From positions 56,485,701-56,549,700 of the forward strand of contig OY288247.1 of NCBI GenBank assembly GCA_958450325.1: a stretch of 64,000 nt of DNA. Reading direction: 5' to 3'. Shown here in pieces: positions 19,901 to 32,498 of this stretch. Under the pieces are notes generated by a model. The model was not told where the DNA came from and did not search any database. It saw only the letters and a list, made by a program, of their open reading frames with translations. Origin of the DNA: Agrostemma githago (lineage: Eukaryota; Streptophyta; Magnoliopsida; Caryophyllales; Caryophyllaceae). The position numbers were made by a program, and so were the translations under genes. Numbering within the stretch: position 1 is the first letter of the stretch; each line of letters opens with the position of its first letter.

Positions 19901-20610
19901 CTTCCAGAGAAGTAAAATGTTGGAAACGTTATTCGATCAATGGCTATAACTTTCACACCTTCGATTATGGAAAATCAAAAGCTTCTATGAATTATGGTGT
20001 AGGTATAAGTTCCATTGAAGGAAATCAGTTTTATGGCATTCTAGATGAAATTATCGAGTTAACCTACTGTGGGGATAAAAGTTGTTATACAACCATCCTA
20101 TTCAAATGTGATTGGATGGACAATTCTTCAAGAGGTATGAATGTTCATGCACAATATAAACTTGTTGAAGTTAACTACACTAGGAGATATCTTAAGTATG
20201 ATCCCTTTGTGTTGGCTTATCAAGTGCAACAAGTTTATTTTGCTCCATACCCAAGCACAAAAAATGATAGAAATCAGTGGCGTGCCGTGTTTAAGACTAA
20301 GGCAAGATCCCACATTGATGCCCCCATTCAGACAATTGTTTTCCAAGAAGAAGTTGTTGTCGATCATCCTGTTTTGTCACTGGTTGATGATAAAGAGGAT
20401 GACGTGGATGTGGAAGATGAGGAGTTGGAGGAAGATGAACAAATAGAGGTTAGTGTGAATGCAAATGAATGGGAGGAAGAGCAAGAGCAAGATGATGAAG
20501 ATGAAGTCGAAGTGAGAGTAGAGGGAATAGAAGTTGAAGATACTGATGACGAGGATGAATTTAGTGAAGACAAAGATGAAGATTTGGATGATTCGGGAGA
20601 AGATTATTAA
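16957..20610 (+). CDS. TNP2-type CACTA transposase (four exons, 1,131 residues)
   Basis: The catalytic transposase of the CACTA element. I place exons at 16,957-19,181, 19,260-19,571, 19,668-19,767 and 19,852-20,610. All introns are GT-AG, phases agree, and the frame has no stop. The ATG at 16,957 follows a TAG acceptor-like site and opens MKRLERKWMYERVD, the N-terminal transposon-associated domain (residues 1-75, with Cys/His residues for a zinc site). The TNP2 domain is marked by GLCTDGF (319-325) and HNLDVMHIEKNFF (541-553). The DUF4218-like region (FLNHLKKKIKNKARVEGSI) spans the exon 1/2 junction, and a DUF4216-like region starts exon 4. The last 80 residues are strongly acidic. The length is normal for an autonomous copy. 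The companion gene follows 152 bp downstream on the same strand. Confidence 0.9.
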
Positions 20611-20762
20611 TATTTGCTAGTGATAAAGAAACTTATTTAGGCTAATTTAATGTATCGTATTATATAATAATAAGTTATTTTAAAAAAATTGTTTGGATAT
20701 TTTGTTCGTTAATTTTATTTATTTATGTCTAACCAATTAGATTGTTGTAGTTTGTTGTACCA

Positions 20763-22999
20763 ATGGCACCATTGAATCTAAGAAGAAAAGGAAGTTCAAG
20801 TGGAAAGAGTCGTACACCATCCTCATCGTCTCACTCGCAAGTTCAAGAAGAAGATGAGGTGGTAATGTCTAGGGTGGTAGAAGAGGAAGAGGAAGAGGAA
20901 GAGGAAGAGGAAGTGCAAGAAGAAGAAGAAGATGATGACCAAACTACCACGAGGGACAAAATACTTCACTTATCTCCAGGAGGCGTCTGGTACCTAACTT
21001 TTGATTTTAACTTCTTAAGTATTTGCATTCCAAGTTAATTAGAATATCAATTTTAAGTGGACTATTGATTGTCATTCACCTATTGTTATTCATTTACGTG
21101 GCGTTTAATATTTTTCTTTTCACATACAGGTTCCATAATGTTCAAGTTGCAAAGAAGGTGACACATGCTATCAAGTCTAAGTATGAGGACTTATACTGTT
21201 GTTGGAAGGAGGTGCCAAATGATGTTAGGAAAATTTGGTTTAACAATTTCAAGGTATTTGAAATATTGCTATTATATATAGATTAGCTTATAGATGAAAG
21301 ACGTGCTAAATAATGTCTATTTCTCTTTATGAGTAGTCTTTCTTAAGTTTCTTTTTTTAAATATGTAATGCTTAATTAACCAACAAATTTTATTCTTTAG
21401 TTTCTTCTCAAGGACAAGTTTACATATAATCCGGCTGATGAAGAAGAGTTGAGAAAGAAGTTTTATGAAAGATGTCGATACCGTTTAAAGGACATGATTA
21501 ATCGCCAGACTACTAGAGGGAAACTAGGGATGGACTGTCCAAAATGGATGAGAGAAGATTTGTGGGCTCGACTTCTCGAAAGAAGCAAAGATGAAAAGTG
21601 GATCAAAAAATCAAATATTAACAGGGCAAATAAGAGGGGCAACTCAGAGGATGGGAAAATTGTTGGAACTCATAACATGGGCTCCATTTCTGCAGTAGAG
21701 AAAGCGGCAAGAATGGTAAATCATTATTTAACCAATATGTTGATTATTTTAAAGCCAACTAAAGAGATCCCAAATTTGTTGGAACTCATAATTTTTTTCC
21801 CTTATTTACAATTATTGATTAGTTTAAGGCCAACAAGAAGGTCCCAACGGCGGTAGAAGTCTTCCACGAAGCACACAGTCGTTGTGGAAAATTAACCACA
21901 AAGAAGGCTCAAAAATGCTATGTAAGTATCGATTTTTGTTGATTTTTTGTCACATGTTTAAAGCCATTTGTGTTATGATTTGCTTTCCCTTGTTTAATTT
22001 GTTCAATTTCATTTTGTTATGCAAGTGTTTATTGTGCTTTTGTGGTGTGTAAGCTTTAATTGTGTAAGTGTTTCATTAACTAGTAAACTAGCTAGTAAAA
22101 GGGTGCATCAAATATCAAAGCATAATACATTTTGAATTAGTGTAAGTTACTCTTACTACTCTATGGACTCCACACCTTTATTAATCTTTATTACTACCAC
22201 TCCCGAGCTTTATTAATTTTTATGAGTTTTGCAATTGGCGAGGGAGGATCAATGATTTCGGGGAATGGAGATGACATCTTCAACCTCACAATATTCTTGG
22301 AATAATTGTTGCGCCCTCGGGTTTCCTTATTTTCGTACTAATTATCGTTGTTTGATTGATTGATTGATTTGGGGGGTTTGAGTTATCTTCTTCGAAGATT
22401 GATAATTTGATTTGGGTTGAATTGTTTTGCCGAAAGATTGAGTTGTGCTATCTTGTTCAAACATTGGGTGGATATTTGTTATATATGCAAATTATGTTTT
22501 GTCTACTTGGCTAAATAATAAATTTGGTTTCTTTCAGGACGAATACACAACAAAGAAAAATCAATTGGAAGCTTCTAAAACGAAGTTTGATGAAAATCAG
22601 CTATTTTTGGAAGTAGTTGGTGGCCGTAAGAAGGGAAAAGTTTATGGATTGGGTGAGGTAGCTGATCATTACTTTCAAAAAGCTCCATCCTCCTCGGATG
22701 TTTCGTCTGTTGCATCATACGCTCCGGGGATAGTTAGTGTACTTGAAGAGCAAAACAAGAAACTTGAAGAGCAAAACAAGCAACTTGAAGAACAAAACAA
22801 GAAACTTCAAGCGGAGAATGTTGCAAGACATGGAGCGCAAGAAGAGGCATACCGTCGGTTCCAAGAAGAGATGAGGAAAGAGTTTGAGGATAAATTCAAT
22901 AGCATGTTCGCCAATTGTAATCGTAATCAATTTGGTCCACAACGAGACTTTAGTGACTTTGGAGATGACGGGGCGACCGGGTCCTTCACCGCAACTTAG
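20763..22999 (+). CDS. Ptta/En/Spm-type second CACTA protein (five exons, 406 residues)
   Basis: Likely the TNPA-like DNA-binding partner that recognises the subterminal GCGACCG repeats. That role is inferred from the family. Exons are 20,763-20,989, 21,130-21,253, 21,401-21,715, 21,829-21,921 and 22,538-22,999. All junctions are GT-AG, phases match and no stop interrupts. Residues 1-65 are Ser-rich, then a run of Glu/Asp. Exons 2-4 carry the plant transposase region with GTHNMGSIS and KVPTAVEVFHEAH. Exon 5 carries LEVVGGRKKGKVYGLG, the family signature, followed by three EEQNK-type heptads forming a coiled coil and a charged C-terminus. The complete frame alongside the TNP2-type gene supports an autonomous element. 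Confidence 0.87.
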
Positions 23000-23274
23000 G
23001 TTGATGATGATATTGTTGATCCTTTGACTCTTTGTTTTCTTTAGTAACTTGTGAGACTATGTTACTTGGATTTTTATCTATGATTCTGTAAGATGTTGGA
23101 TTTGATTTAGTTATCGAATGAATGTTTTCTCTAATTGGTGGAGAGTTTGTGACGTTTGAGGCTTGGAAATGGAACCGTAAATTATTTTTTGCAGGATGTA
23201 AATTTGAATGAATAAAATCCATTCAATACGGATTGACACGAAAAAAGCAAACAAACAATTTTTTTTTTCAGTAA

Positions 23275-23629
23275 TATTTGCGACCGATTTCAAATATCTG
23301 CGACCGATTTCAGATATCTGCGACCATTTCGGTGCGACCGATTTCATATATCTGCGACCATTTAGTTGCGACCGTTTTATATATTTTTGCGACCGATTAT
23401 TCTATATGGCGGTTTTTTTTTTGGCGGGCCCAAACGGTCGCAATATTCGGTCGCTAATATGAAATATTTGCGACCGAAAAATCGGTTGGAGATTTGCGAC
23501 CGTTTTCAGTCGCAAACTTGAAATTTGCGTCCAAGATTTGCGTCCATTGAACAACAGTCGCAAATGTCCAAAATCGGTCGCAGATTTTAGTTTTGCGACC
23601 GTTTTTCCCCTATTTGCGACCGATTTTGG
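23275..23629. repeat. CACTA right subterminal GCGACCG array
   Basis: About a dozen or more TGCGACCG/CGGTCGCA copies, matching the left array. AT-rich spacers such as ATTTCAAATATC and ATTTCAGATATC separate them. The stretch between the gene end and this array (23,000-23,274) holds only untranslated sequence. Confidence 0.82.
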
Positions 23630-23659
23630 CGGTCGCCTGTGAAACAGTTTTTTGTAGTG
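23630..23659 (-). repeat. CACTA right terminal inverted repeat
   Basis: The exact inverse of 13,829-13,858, ending TTTTTTGTAGTG and followed by the TCC duplication. Confidence 0.93.
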
Positions 23660-23662
23660 TCC

Positions 23663-23768
23663 TTGGAGGCCGTGGAGGTTGGCTAGGCTCGCGCGCTTCT
23701 TGGGCCTTCATTATGATGTCGGTAGCGCGTTCGACTTGCTCCTCCATGCCCTTGAGGGCTACGGTTGA
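23663..23768 (+). CDS. Element B ORF, 3' part after the CACTA insertion
   Basis: It continues the frame of 12,588-13,828 in phase, from the first base of 23,663 to TGA at 23,766-23,768. Residues FDLLLHALEGYG before the stop match FDLFLRALDGDG at the end of element A's frame and a similar end in element C. The following text (TTTGACGGAGTTCC) is also shared by all three. Confidence 0.65.
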
Positions 23769-26762
23769 AGAATGAAGTCCACCATCCTCGGTTTGACGGA
23801 GTTCCTAAAGAACCGTCATGTTGTATATTCCCCCTTCCTCTTCTTTAGAGTACTTGTGCTTGTATTTGTGTGTTTTGTTTCTTGGATTTGTTTGTTTTTG
23901 TGGGATTCTTGTAATTGTTTTGGTATTTTGGTGAGCGATGTGAGGGAGTGAATTTGATGTGTATTCAGAGTTTTTTTGTGATAGGTGAAGTGAAGGTGAC
24001 TCCTAGAAAGGAGTGGTTAGTGATAGAGCTTGGATCGTGAGTAAGGGAGCCGGTTTTTGGGGTCATGGGAGTCATAAAGACCCCTCCCGACCGGGAAGGG
24101 TGTGTCGTCCCGACCGGGATGAGGCCGTCCCGATCGGGATGAGGGTGCCAAAAATCGAGTTCACTGGAGTGTCATCCCGATCGGGAAGGAGGCTTCCCGA
24201 CCGGGAAGGGTTTATCAACCCGACTGGGACCACCCATCCCGACCGGGATGATCCCCTACTCCTTTTTGGTGCCTCTTCTTCGACATTTAAGCCCACCCAA
24301 CCATTATATACCCCCGCCCAACCTCCCTACCTTCCTTGCCCATATCATACCACCCACATACTTCATTTTCATATCCTCACTTCATCTTCTATCTACTTTA
24401 GACCGATATTCGCATCAAATCCCACCCCCTCGCACCATTACTACCTCTACCATGCGGTTCTATCAAGCTTGAAGAAGGATGACAATGACGACAACAAGCA
24501 AGTACCTATATTGATCATTGAGACGATGGAGAGAGTGAGTTGCTAACTGGTCGGTATGGCAACTATCCTTTCTTTTAAGTTTTTTATTGCTTGTTTTCCC
24601 CTTGTTTCTCCCCTTCCCCTTAGTCATGGTGGCCTTCGAGGCCTTGGTTTTGGTTGCTCTCGATTCTCGATGATGTGACTACATCGAGAGTCATTTTCAA
24701 AATCCAAATTTTACAAGTTTTTCACTCTTTATTTTTGAGGATTTAGTCGGATTTGGGCGGAATCCGGGCTAGGTGACTTGATTACACCTAGCCCTCCCCT
24801 CCCATTTCCTTTTATTTCCTTCTTTTTATTTTTCTTCCCCCTTCCATATCTTTTTCTTGTCTCGGCCCATGGTGACTTGACTACACCCCGGCCTGACACC
24901 TTCTACACTTTTCTCCACTTTTCTTTTTGATTTCTAGCTTTATTTTCGTAGTTTCTTTTGTGCTCCCATTCACTACGGTCGAGCATGAGGACATGGCTCG
25001 ACTTAGTGTGGGGGAGTGGTATTCTAGCATAGTTAGCTTTATTTTTGTAATTTTTCGAAAAAATCTTTAAAAAAAAATCCTAAAAATTTGAAAATTTTTC
25101 ACAAAAATCAAAAAGATTTTCTTTTGTGTGTTTTCCTTTTTGTGTCGTTATGTCGTATTTTTGTTTTGTTGTGCGTGTTTTGCCCCCCTTTTTCCTTATA
25201 GGTTGCCTAATCGCCGTTAGCTTTGGTGAGCTTTCAAGACTTCCGGTAACATCTCTTCATCCCTTTTTCCCTCTTTGCTTCTTGTGAGTTTGGAGGAGAT
25301 TTGTGATGATGTGTGCTCGGGAGGAGCTTTGTAAAGATTGTGGTGGATTTGGAGACTTGTTTGAAGATCGGGGTGGTGTTTGTTTTGTTTATGTGTTGTT
25401 TCTCCTTGTTTTGTTTTGTTTTGTCTCTTTTTCTTTCATTTTCGTTGAGTCTTTGTTTTGTGTTTTGTTGTGTGTCATGTGTGTAAACCGTTTTCGAAAA
25501 CTCGGTTTAGAGGCTAGTGTGTGAGTGTTTACTTTCCCTTCTTAGTATTATAAATCAAGTCTTGGACTTTAGTCTAGTAGAATGACCCTAAATCAATGAT
25601 TTCGTTGGTTTCTTACCTTGAGTCCACCTAGCTTACTAGGGATTTACTACGGGATTTGCATTTTGACCATTATGACCACCCACGGTGTGAAAAGGCCTTG
25701 GTTGCCGAGTCCCGTCCCTTAGGTGACCGTGTCTAGGATCGTTTGATTAGTCCAAGTTCTCCACCTTTTTGTGGGTTTGAAAGGGGATGCGCAACCCCGA
25801 CATACCCATTACCCTACCTCCTACACATATTCACACAATAATTTGCAACTTGTTGATTCCTCTCTTTCTTGATGCAATAAGAAGTGCCAAAAAGTCAAAT
25901 CAAGCCAAAAGGGCAAAGAAAAGAAAATGAAAGAAAATGAAAGAAAGAAAAGAATGAAGAAAAAGAAAAGGCACAAAACCAAAAAGAAAATAGAAAAGAA
26001 GAAAAAGAATGGCATGGCAAAACAAAGCAAAAATGCAAAAGAAAAGAGAAAATGCCAAAAGAAATTCGTCTCACAAAAAGATCTTAACCCCACAAAAATA
26101 AGCCTTTTTCCGACTTCTGCCGTGAAGAGCCTACCAAAGGACCGAGTCCCTAGGAAGGATGATAGCGGCATTAGTCGGTCTTCCCTCATTTTGCATATTT
26201 CCACTTTTTACTTGGACTAGTTAGGCGGTTTCGGACATGGGACGACCCTCTTGGCTCATTGCTAAAGGGGGCGGGGTCTCACTTACCTACAGTGTCGACT
26301 AACACCGTGGTTCATCCTTTTTCCATCCCGCCGATCGTCCCGTAGTACGTTCTTAGAAGGTTAGGAGGAACCGAGGTAAGTTACCAACGTTTTTATTGCT
26401 TTGTCGTCATACTATTAGGGTTTAGTCCATCCTGGTTTGTATTGCTAGCTTGGAAACGTTGTCACTTGCCTTGAGTCCTAAACCGGTGATTCTTTCACCG
26501 CTTGTTTGAGGGAAGCGGTATTTCTTTTCTTTTGGGTGCAACCTTTTGTGTGTTTGTTTGTGTGCTTGTTTGTTTATGTGTTTTGTGTCCGGTTGCATCC
26601 ACAGTTTTGTCGCAAGACCCCACTTGCCTTGCGGAGTGCACTTTTCCTCTAAGTGCACTCGCGTGAGTTGAAAGGGCGTAGGGTGCGCTAATACCCGCTC
26701 GGCTAGTTTAGTAGTTAGTTTGTGCTTACTCGAGGGCGAGTAAGGGTTAAGTGTGGGGGAGT
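23769..26762 (+). other. 3' non-coding region of element B
   Basis: It is colinear with 5,512-8,518 of element A. The palindrome cluster is at about 24,090-24,250 and the first shared-loop hairpin at 24,662-24,692 (loop ATGTGACTA). The second and third loop motifs follow near 24,775 and 24,870. The internal hairpin and polypurine tract is at 24,978-25,016, the A/G-rich tract at about 25,870-26,060, and the terminal hairpin at 26,725-26,744 with its polypurine tract up to 26,762. There is no supported gene. Confidence 0.72.
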
Positions 26763-28242
26763 TGATAAGTGTGGTTTGTAGTGCCTATTTTGTAGTGTTT
26801 TGGTCCCATTTTCCCTGTAGAATCGCTCCTTGGGAGCGGTTTATGGGCTTCTTATGCTTCCTTTAGTTCGTTTCAGGTTCCCGAGACCGATTTGGAAGAG
26901 TTGGAGCGATTACGACTCTATACATACACATTTTGGAGCCAACGAGATAAAGGAACGATGACTCGATGCTTTGGAATCGACCCCGAGACCTTGGGACCCA
27001 ATCCCGAGCCTCCGAGACCCGATCCCGAGTCCCGAGAATCGATGAGAAGTCCTTGTGAAGCAAGGAGGAACCAAAAGGGTCATATTGGAGGCCTACAAGA
27101 CTCATCCCCGACGGGTATGCACCTCATCCCGTCGGGGATGAAGTGCGCTTTTAGAGGTGTTACTGCAAGGCCGTCCCGGTCGGGACCAACCCGTCCCGGT
27201 CGGGATGATGGTTCCGTCCCGGTCGGGTTGAACCCGTCCCGATCGGGACCGTGTGCTGTAGCCCGCATTTCTTTTCTTTCTTCTCCCTTCCATTTGTAAC
27301 CCTATATATACTCTTCCCTTGTTTTGTAAAGCTTATGCACTACATTAGACATTGAACCCTAGACTACTTTAGGTTAGATTAGTTTAGATTAGTGTAGATT
27401 AGTCGGTAATTAGTAGTTAATCTTAGTTTAGTACTTGTATTAAGGGAATTCTTCAAGATCCTTCCAAGATTGACAACCTTGGTGGTTTGTTTTGGGTTTT
27501 CTCCATTAATGCAAGTTTCAATCTTTCATCTTCACTAGTTTGGTACAATCTTCTTCTCCTTTTACTCTTTATCTTGTTTAATTCATCCAAGTTTGCATCT
27601 TTGATTGTTGTATTGTTCTTAGTTCATCTTTTTCACTAGTTTCATTATGGATGTTTTGATTCTTGTTTTGATTCTTCTTGTTCTTGTTAGTTGTAGTTTG
27701 ATTATGTTAGAGTAGTGTTCTTGCTAGGGTTAGTAGGGTGATTAGGGTGTTAATTGGGTGATTAAGGGTTTGTTGGAGATGTTGGTGGAAGATTTGGGTT
27801 TCCTCTTGGGTTGATGCATATCACATGTTTGTTGGAATGCTTGAATGACTAAGTAGGTTGGAATGCTTGTTTTTCTTGCCTTCCTTTGTCATGTGTGTCG
27901 CCGGATGGGTTCCATGAGGAACCTCTAGGTCGGTCTAAGTTAGATTACCTAGATTACCCTACTACCTCCTTCACTCTAACTCTTCCTTGACCGTTCCATT
28001 ACCCCTTTGACCCCGACCTAATCCTAGCCCGTTTTCCTTAGTTGTTCTCCTTAGTCTTAGTCTTGCTCTCTCCCCTTCTATCATTCTCTAGCTTAGCTCG
28101 TTGACCTAGTCTAGTATTTGGGCCGACCTAGTCTAGACGCCTCTACCGTCCCCGTGGATTCGACCCGACTTGCCCTATCTACCGTAGGAATAGCCGGTTA
28201 ATTATTTGGTGGCGGGATTCCACGACAAAATCCCTCCCATCA
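26763..28242 (+). repeat. Element B 3' LTR
   Basis: Complete, 1,480 bp, TGATAAGTGTGG to CTCCCATCA. Palindromes of the CCGTCCCGGTCGGGAC kind lie at about 27,105-27,250, and a TATATATA box at 27,303-27,310 follows TGTAACCC. CTTTG follows immediately as the target duplication. Confidence 0.92.
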
Positions 28243-28247
28243 CTTTG

Positions 28248-30600
28248 ATTTGCTATGCCATTTCTTTTTTTCCTTTTGTATTTTGTTTTTTTTTGACTTG
28301 TTGTGCCTTTTCTTTTTTCTTCTTTCTTTTTTTTTTTTTTCTTTTTTCATTCTTTTTTTTTCTTTCTCTTTTTGACTTGGTTTGCCTTTTTGGCAAAATT
28401 TTGTATGCACTCATCACAACCAAGCATTTGTAGAAACCTCGAGGCAATGCAACTTATTTGTGAGATATGTGTAGAAGGTAGGGAAATGGGTGAGTCGGGC
28501 GCGCTTTCCCTTCAAACCCACAAAAAGGGGAAACTTGGACTAATCAAAACCATTTCAAACATGGTCACCTAAGAGACGGGACTCGGGAACCAAGGCCTTT
28601 TCACTCCGTGGGTGGTCAAAGTGGTCAAAATGCAAATCCCGTAGTAAATCCCTAGTAGACTAGGTGGACTCAAGGTAAGAAACCAACGAAATCATTGATT
28701 TAAAGTCATTCTACTAGACTAAAGTCCAAGAATCGATTCATATCACTAGGAAGGGAAAGTAAACACTTGCGCACTAGCCTCATAACCGGGTTTTCAAAAA
28801 CATTTTCAACACTAGACACAAACTACACAAGACAAAACATAGATGAAAGAAAATGAAATGAAACAAGATAAAACAAAGCAAACACACAAAGAAATAAACA
28901 ATCACCACCCCGAAACTTCCGAGCAAGCAACCACATCAACCACAGACTCCAAAAAGCTCCACCCGAGCATACATCATCACAAAACATCCTCCAAACTCCA
29001 CGAAAAGGAAAAAAAGGAAAAAGAAATGAAAGGATATTACCGGATGTCTTGAGCTTTCCGAAACTTATCGGTGATCACGCAACCTACAAGGAAATCGGGG
29101 GGCAAAAGACACAACACAACAAATATACGACACAAAGGCACAAAAGAAAAAGACACAAAAGAAAACTTTTTGGGTTTTTATGAAAATTTTCAAACTTTTA
29201 GGAATTTTTAAGATTTTTCGAAAAAAAAACTACGAAAATAAAGCTAAGCTAAACTAGGATATCGCTCCCCCACACTTAAACCGAGCAATGTCCTCATGCT
29301 CGATCGGTAGTGTGTGGAGACACTAAAAAGAAGAGAAAAAGGGAAAATAAAGCTAAAAATCAAAAATGAAAGTGAAGAAAGGGTCGAATGTGTGAGGCCG
29401 GGGTGTAATCAAGTCATGAAGGGCCGAGACGAGAGAAGATATGGATGAGGGAAGAAATAAAAAGAAGAAAATAAATGGAAATGGGAGGGGAGGGCTAGGT
29501 GTAATCAAGTCACCAAGCGTTGATTCCGACTAAATTCGACCAAAAAAGGAATAAAAATAAGGAAAAAGTGAAAAGACTTGCCAATTTAGATTTTTCAAAT
29601 GATTCTCGATGTAATCACGTCATCGAGAATCGGGAGCAATAACTACCAAAGGCCACGAGAACCACCATGACACAAAAAGGATAAAGGGAAGGGGAACATA
29701 CAAAGAGAGACAAGAAATAAAAGACGGAAAAGAAAGGAGAGTCGCCTTACCAAACGGTTATCAACTCAATAATATCCATCTTCTCAATGATCGTTATCGG
29801 CACTTTGCTTGTCTTCATCATCGTTATTCCTCTTCTCTCTAAATGTAGTCGAATGGTTGAAGTACTTGGCTTGCATTGGTTACATGAGGCCGGGATTTAG
29901 AGGGAAACCCGATGTAATAGTGACGAGGAGATGAGATGAAGGTATATAATTGAGGTGCAAGGGTGAAATGATAGTGGCAAGGGTGAGTAGGGAGGTTGGG
30001 AGGGGGTATAAAGTGGTTGGGTGGGGCTTAACTGAAGAAAGGAAAGCGAAGGAGGGTGTTGTAGCCCTTCCCGGTCGTGACGGACCATCACGGTCGGGAT
30101 CATGCATAATATCGGGCGGGATTATGCTCTTCCCGGTCGGGATGATGTCGGTCCCAGTCGGGATGGCTAGTCAGAAGCCAGTCTTTTACAGTGCAACTCG
30201 TCCCGGGCGTGATGATTCTCATCCCGGGTAGGATGGCCTTTTTAGTTCTTCATTCCCCTTGATAGCTTCACCCGCAAGGCAACTAATACTTCGGGATCTA
30301 GAATCCTGTTCCCAAAAGCATGTCAAAAGTTCAAAAACCGACTTCCTCCACCAAGCTGTAAAGCTTTTATCATCCATATCCCTTTCTAGTTCTTCATCTT
30401 CAATTCACACCTATTAATCAAGCTCAAAAACTTCCATCAAAGATCCCTCCTTTACATCGCTCATCAAAATAGCAACCGACAAGAATTCCACAAAACACAC
30501 AAATCCTAGAATCAAACTCACAAATACAAACGCAAAAGTTTAAAAGAAGAGGAAAGGGGAATATACAACATGACGGTTCTTGAGGAACTCCGTCAAACCG
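28248..30600 (-). other. Element C 3' non-coding region, main part
   Basis: Reversed counterpart of 5,512-7,820. The T/C-rich tract at 28,260-28,380 is the complement of the A/G tract. The internal polypurine tract and hairpin are at about 29,261-29,306 and the shared-loop hairpin at 29,601-29,631. Palindromes lie at about 30,065-30,235. No ORF here is supported. Confidence 0.72.
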
Positions 30601-30621
30601 AGGATGGTGGACTCTTCATTC

Positions 30622-32228
30622 TTATCCATAGCCCTCAAGGGCTCGGAGGAGAAAGTCAAATGCTCGAGCCACATCATAATGAGGGCTCATTGAGTACCCG
30701 AGCCAAGCTATCCTCCAAAGCCTCAAAGTCGGAAGCGAGAAGTAGTCATCCAAAGACCCATTATCATGCTTCAAGTGGTCTCCGGGGTCTTTCCAAACTA
30801 CAAGCTTTAATGACCTCTTCCTCCCTAAGCACCATCTCCAACCACAAGCAAGTTCAAATATCTAGCACAAGAGTCAAAAGGGAGTTTAACCCTCTTCTTT
30901 TCATCAACCAATCCCAAGTCATCAACAAGTTCCGGCCCAAAATCTCCAAATCTTAAAACATCGTTCTTCCCCACATCATCAATAAGAAGAGATTTAAAAC
31001 TCATACAAGCGGTTTCAACCTCTTCTAAACCAATATCCAAATTAAACACAAGGGGTTCACAATATTTTATTGGATTTTCACATATGGGCGACTTGATTTC
31101 ATCATTCATATCCTATAACTTCACAACTCCTATCACCTCATTCAACTCATCCCAAAGATTTTCTTTCCTAACTTCTTCTTCCGCAATAATAAGCTCATTA
31201 GAAGCGGCATGAAGGTCAAAAGAAGAGCAAGTGAAGGGGATTAAAGGTTCAACAAGTATGGAGGGGGTAGACTCTTGAATTTCCTCTATTTTATCGGTTT
31301 TTTCATCACCCACATTAACCTCGAGTCCGTTGTGTCCGGTTTCAACAAGGTCAATGGCAACTTCATTGTCTTCTTGAGGAAAGACAAGATGAGACCCAAT
31401 TGTGTTCTCATCAATGAACCTCTTCAAATTCCCACTAACCTCATTCAATTATTCACCAACAATGCCGTCATCAAGGATTATTTCCTCATTCGTCTCATCT
31501 TGGGTAGACAATCGAGGTTCTTCATAGCAAGTCTCGCTTCTCAAAGGGATTTCATTGGCGGCTTCATGATTGGGTTGTTCCCCTTGCTCAAATGATGAGC
31601 ACCATTCGTCAAGTTGTGACGTTTGAGTTAAAAGCATTAAGGTTTTAGCCGCTATGGCATTTAATCTAGCTTTAGATGCCTCGTTTTCCCTTTGATATTG
31701 GGCCATCATTTCATATTGTTCCTTTTGCATTTGGATGGCCATTTCTTGTTGACTCTTTTGCATTTGAAGAATCGATTGATATAACTCCAAGTTGGGCATT
31801 TGGTGGTCATTGGGGTTTTGGAATGCTCCTTGAAAACCTTGATGATGCCCATGGGGTGGGGCATCATATGGTTGGTAATGAGGTTGAGATGCTTGGTAGT
31901 ATTATGGAATTTGGGGAGATTGGCTTCCATGTGAAGAAACATAATGAAACATGGTGGGTTCACAATGATAACTCGAGTAACAACCACCATGATCATAGGA
32001 TTGCTAAGCATTCACTCGTTGGAAGTCGTTTCCATGTCCTTGAAACTCGTGCCCACGGGTTTCTTGATTACCCCATGAAGCTTGATAGTAGTTAGGAGAC
32101 CTCATGGCATAGTCTCGATTCATAGAGGGAGAAGAGGAATTTATGGTGGCTTCTATAGGTGGGGAGTTTAGATCAATCTTCAAGTTTTGCTCAAAATCGT
32201 TGCTTGTACCCGGTGGAGAACCTCTCAA
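30622..32228 (-). pseudogene. Y/Q-rich coiled-coil ORF of element C (decayed)
   Basis: A homologue of element B's ORF in the same place of the element. Shared features are DLNSPPIEA near the start, QASWGNQ, CEPTMF, the Q/M-rich coiled coil (LELYQSILQMQKSQQEMAIQ), the EQPNHEA and DETNEE acidic stretch, and RALEGYG before the terminal TAA (30,622-30,624). Several stops break it, so it is not translatable as a whole. An upstream ATG at 32,315-32,313 gives MPRGGG, matching the start of element A's Gag but soon closed by a stop. As in B, no capsid, zinc-knuckle or protease motif is seen. Confidence 0.72.
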
Positions 32229-32346
32229 TCTTACAACCGTCCGTTGACGAAGGCTTCAAAAAAACCATTCTGGCTCTGAGTTGTAAAGAATAGGATGGCC
32301 ACCACCTCTAGGCATAAACTGTAGACTAGGAGCAAACGTGAGAAGT

Positions 32347-32367
32347 CTAGTGCTTTTTGGGCACTAG
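32347..32367 (-). other. Leader hairpin CTAGTGC / GCACTAG, element C
   Basis: On the minus strand the loop is CCAAAAA, identical to element B's and the same length as A's and G's. Confidence 0.7.
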
Positions 32368-32477
32368 ACAAGAAGGAAATAAACTTCACACACTCAAGAA
32401 GCAAAGGAAAACAAAGAAAAACACAAAAACAAAGACAAAGTCAAGTAAATAGGAAAACAATGTCTAAACTAGCACCG

Positions 32478-32495
32478 TCCCCGGCAACGACGCCA
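32478..32495 (-). other. Primer binding site (tRNA-Asp type), element C
   Basis: Reads TGGCGTCGTTGCCGGGGA on the minus strand, three bases from the 5' LTR. Confidence 0.85.
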
Positions 32496-32498
32496 AAT

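Larger units (their letters stand above)
13829..23659 (+). mobile_element. CACTA (En/Spm-type) DNA transposon, apparently autonomous
   Basis: It is 9,831 bp and flanked by the 3 bp duplication TCC (13,826-13,828 and 23,660-23,662). The terminal inverted repeats of 30 bp are identical by eye. Subterminal arrays of TGCGACCG lie inside both ends. Two same-strand genes, TNP2-type (16,957-20,610) and Ptta/En/Spm-type (20,763-22,999), can be spliced into uninterrupted frames at GT-AG sites. It sits in element B's ORF and is therefore younger than an already young retrotransposon. Confidence 0.93.
11147..28242 (+). mobile_element. Element B: recent non-autonomous LTR retrotransposon, split by a CACTA element
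   Basis: Perfect 5 bp target duplications CTTTG flank it (11,142-11,146 and 28,243-28,247). The LTRs are at 11,147-12,333 and 26,763-28,242. Apart from two deletions in the 5' copy the LTRs are nearly identical by eye, so the insertion is young. It has a primer site, a leader hairpin, a 448-codon ORF split by the CACTA element, and a 3.0 kb non-coding region, with no protease, RT or integrase. Confidence 0.92.
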
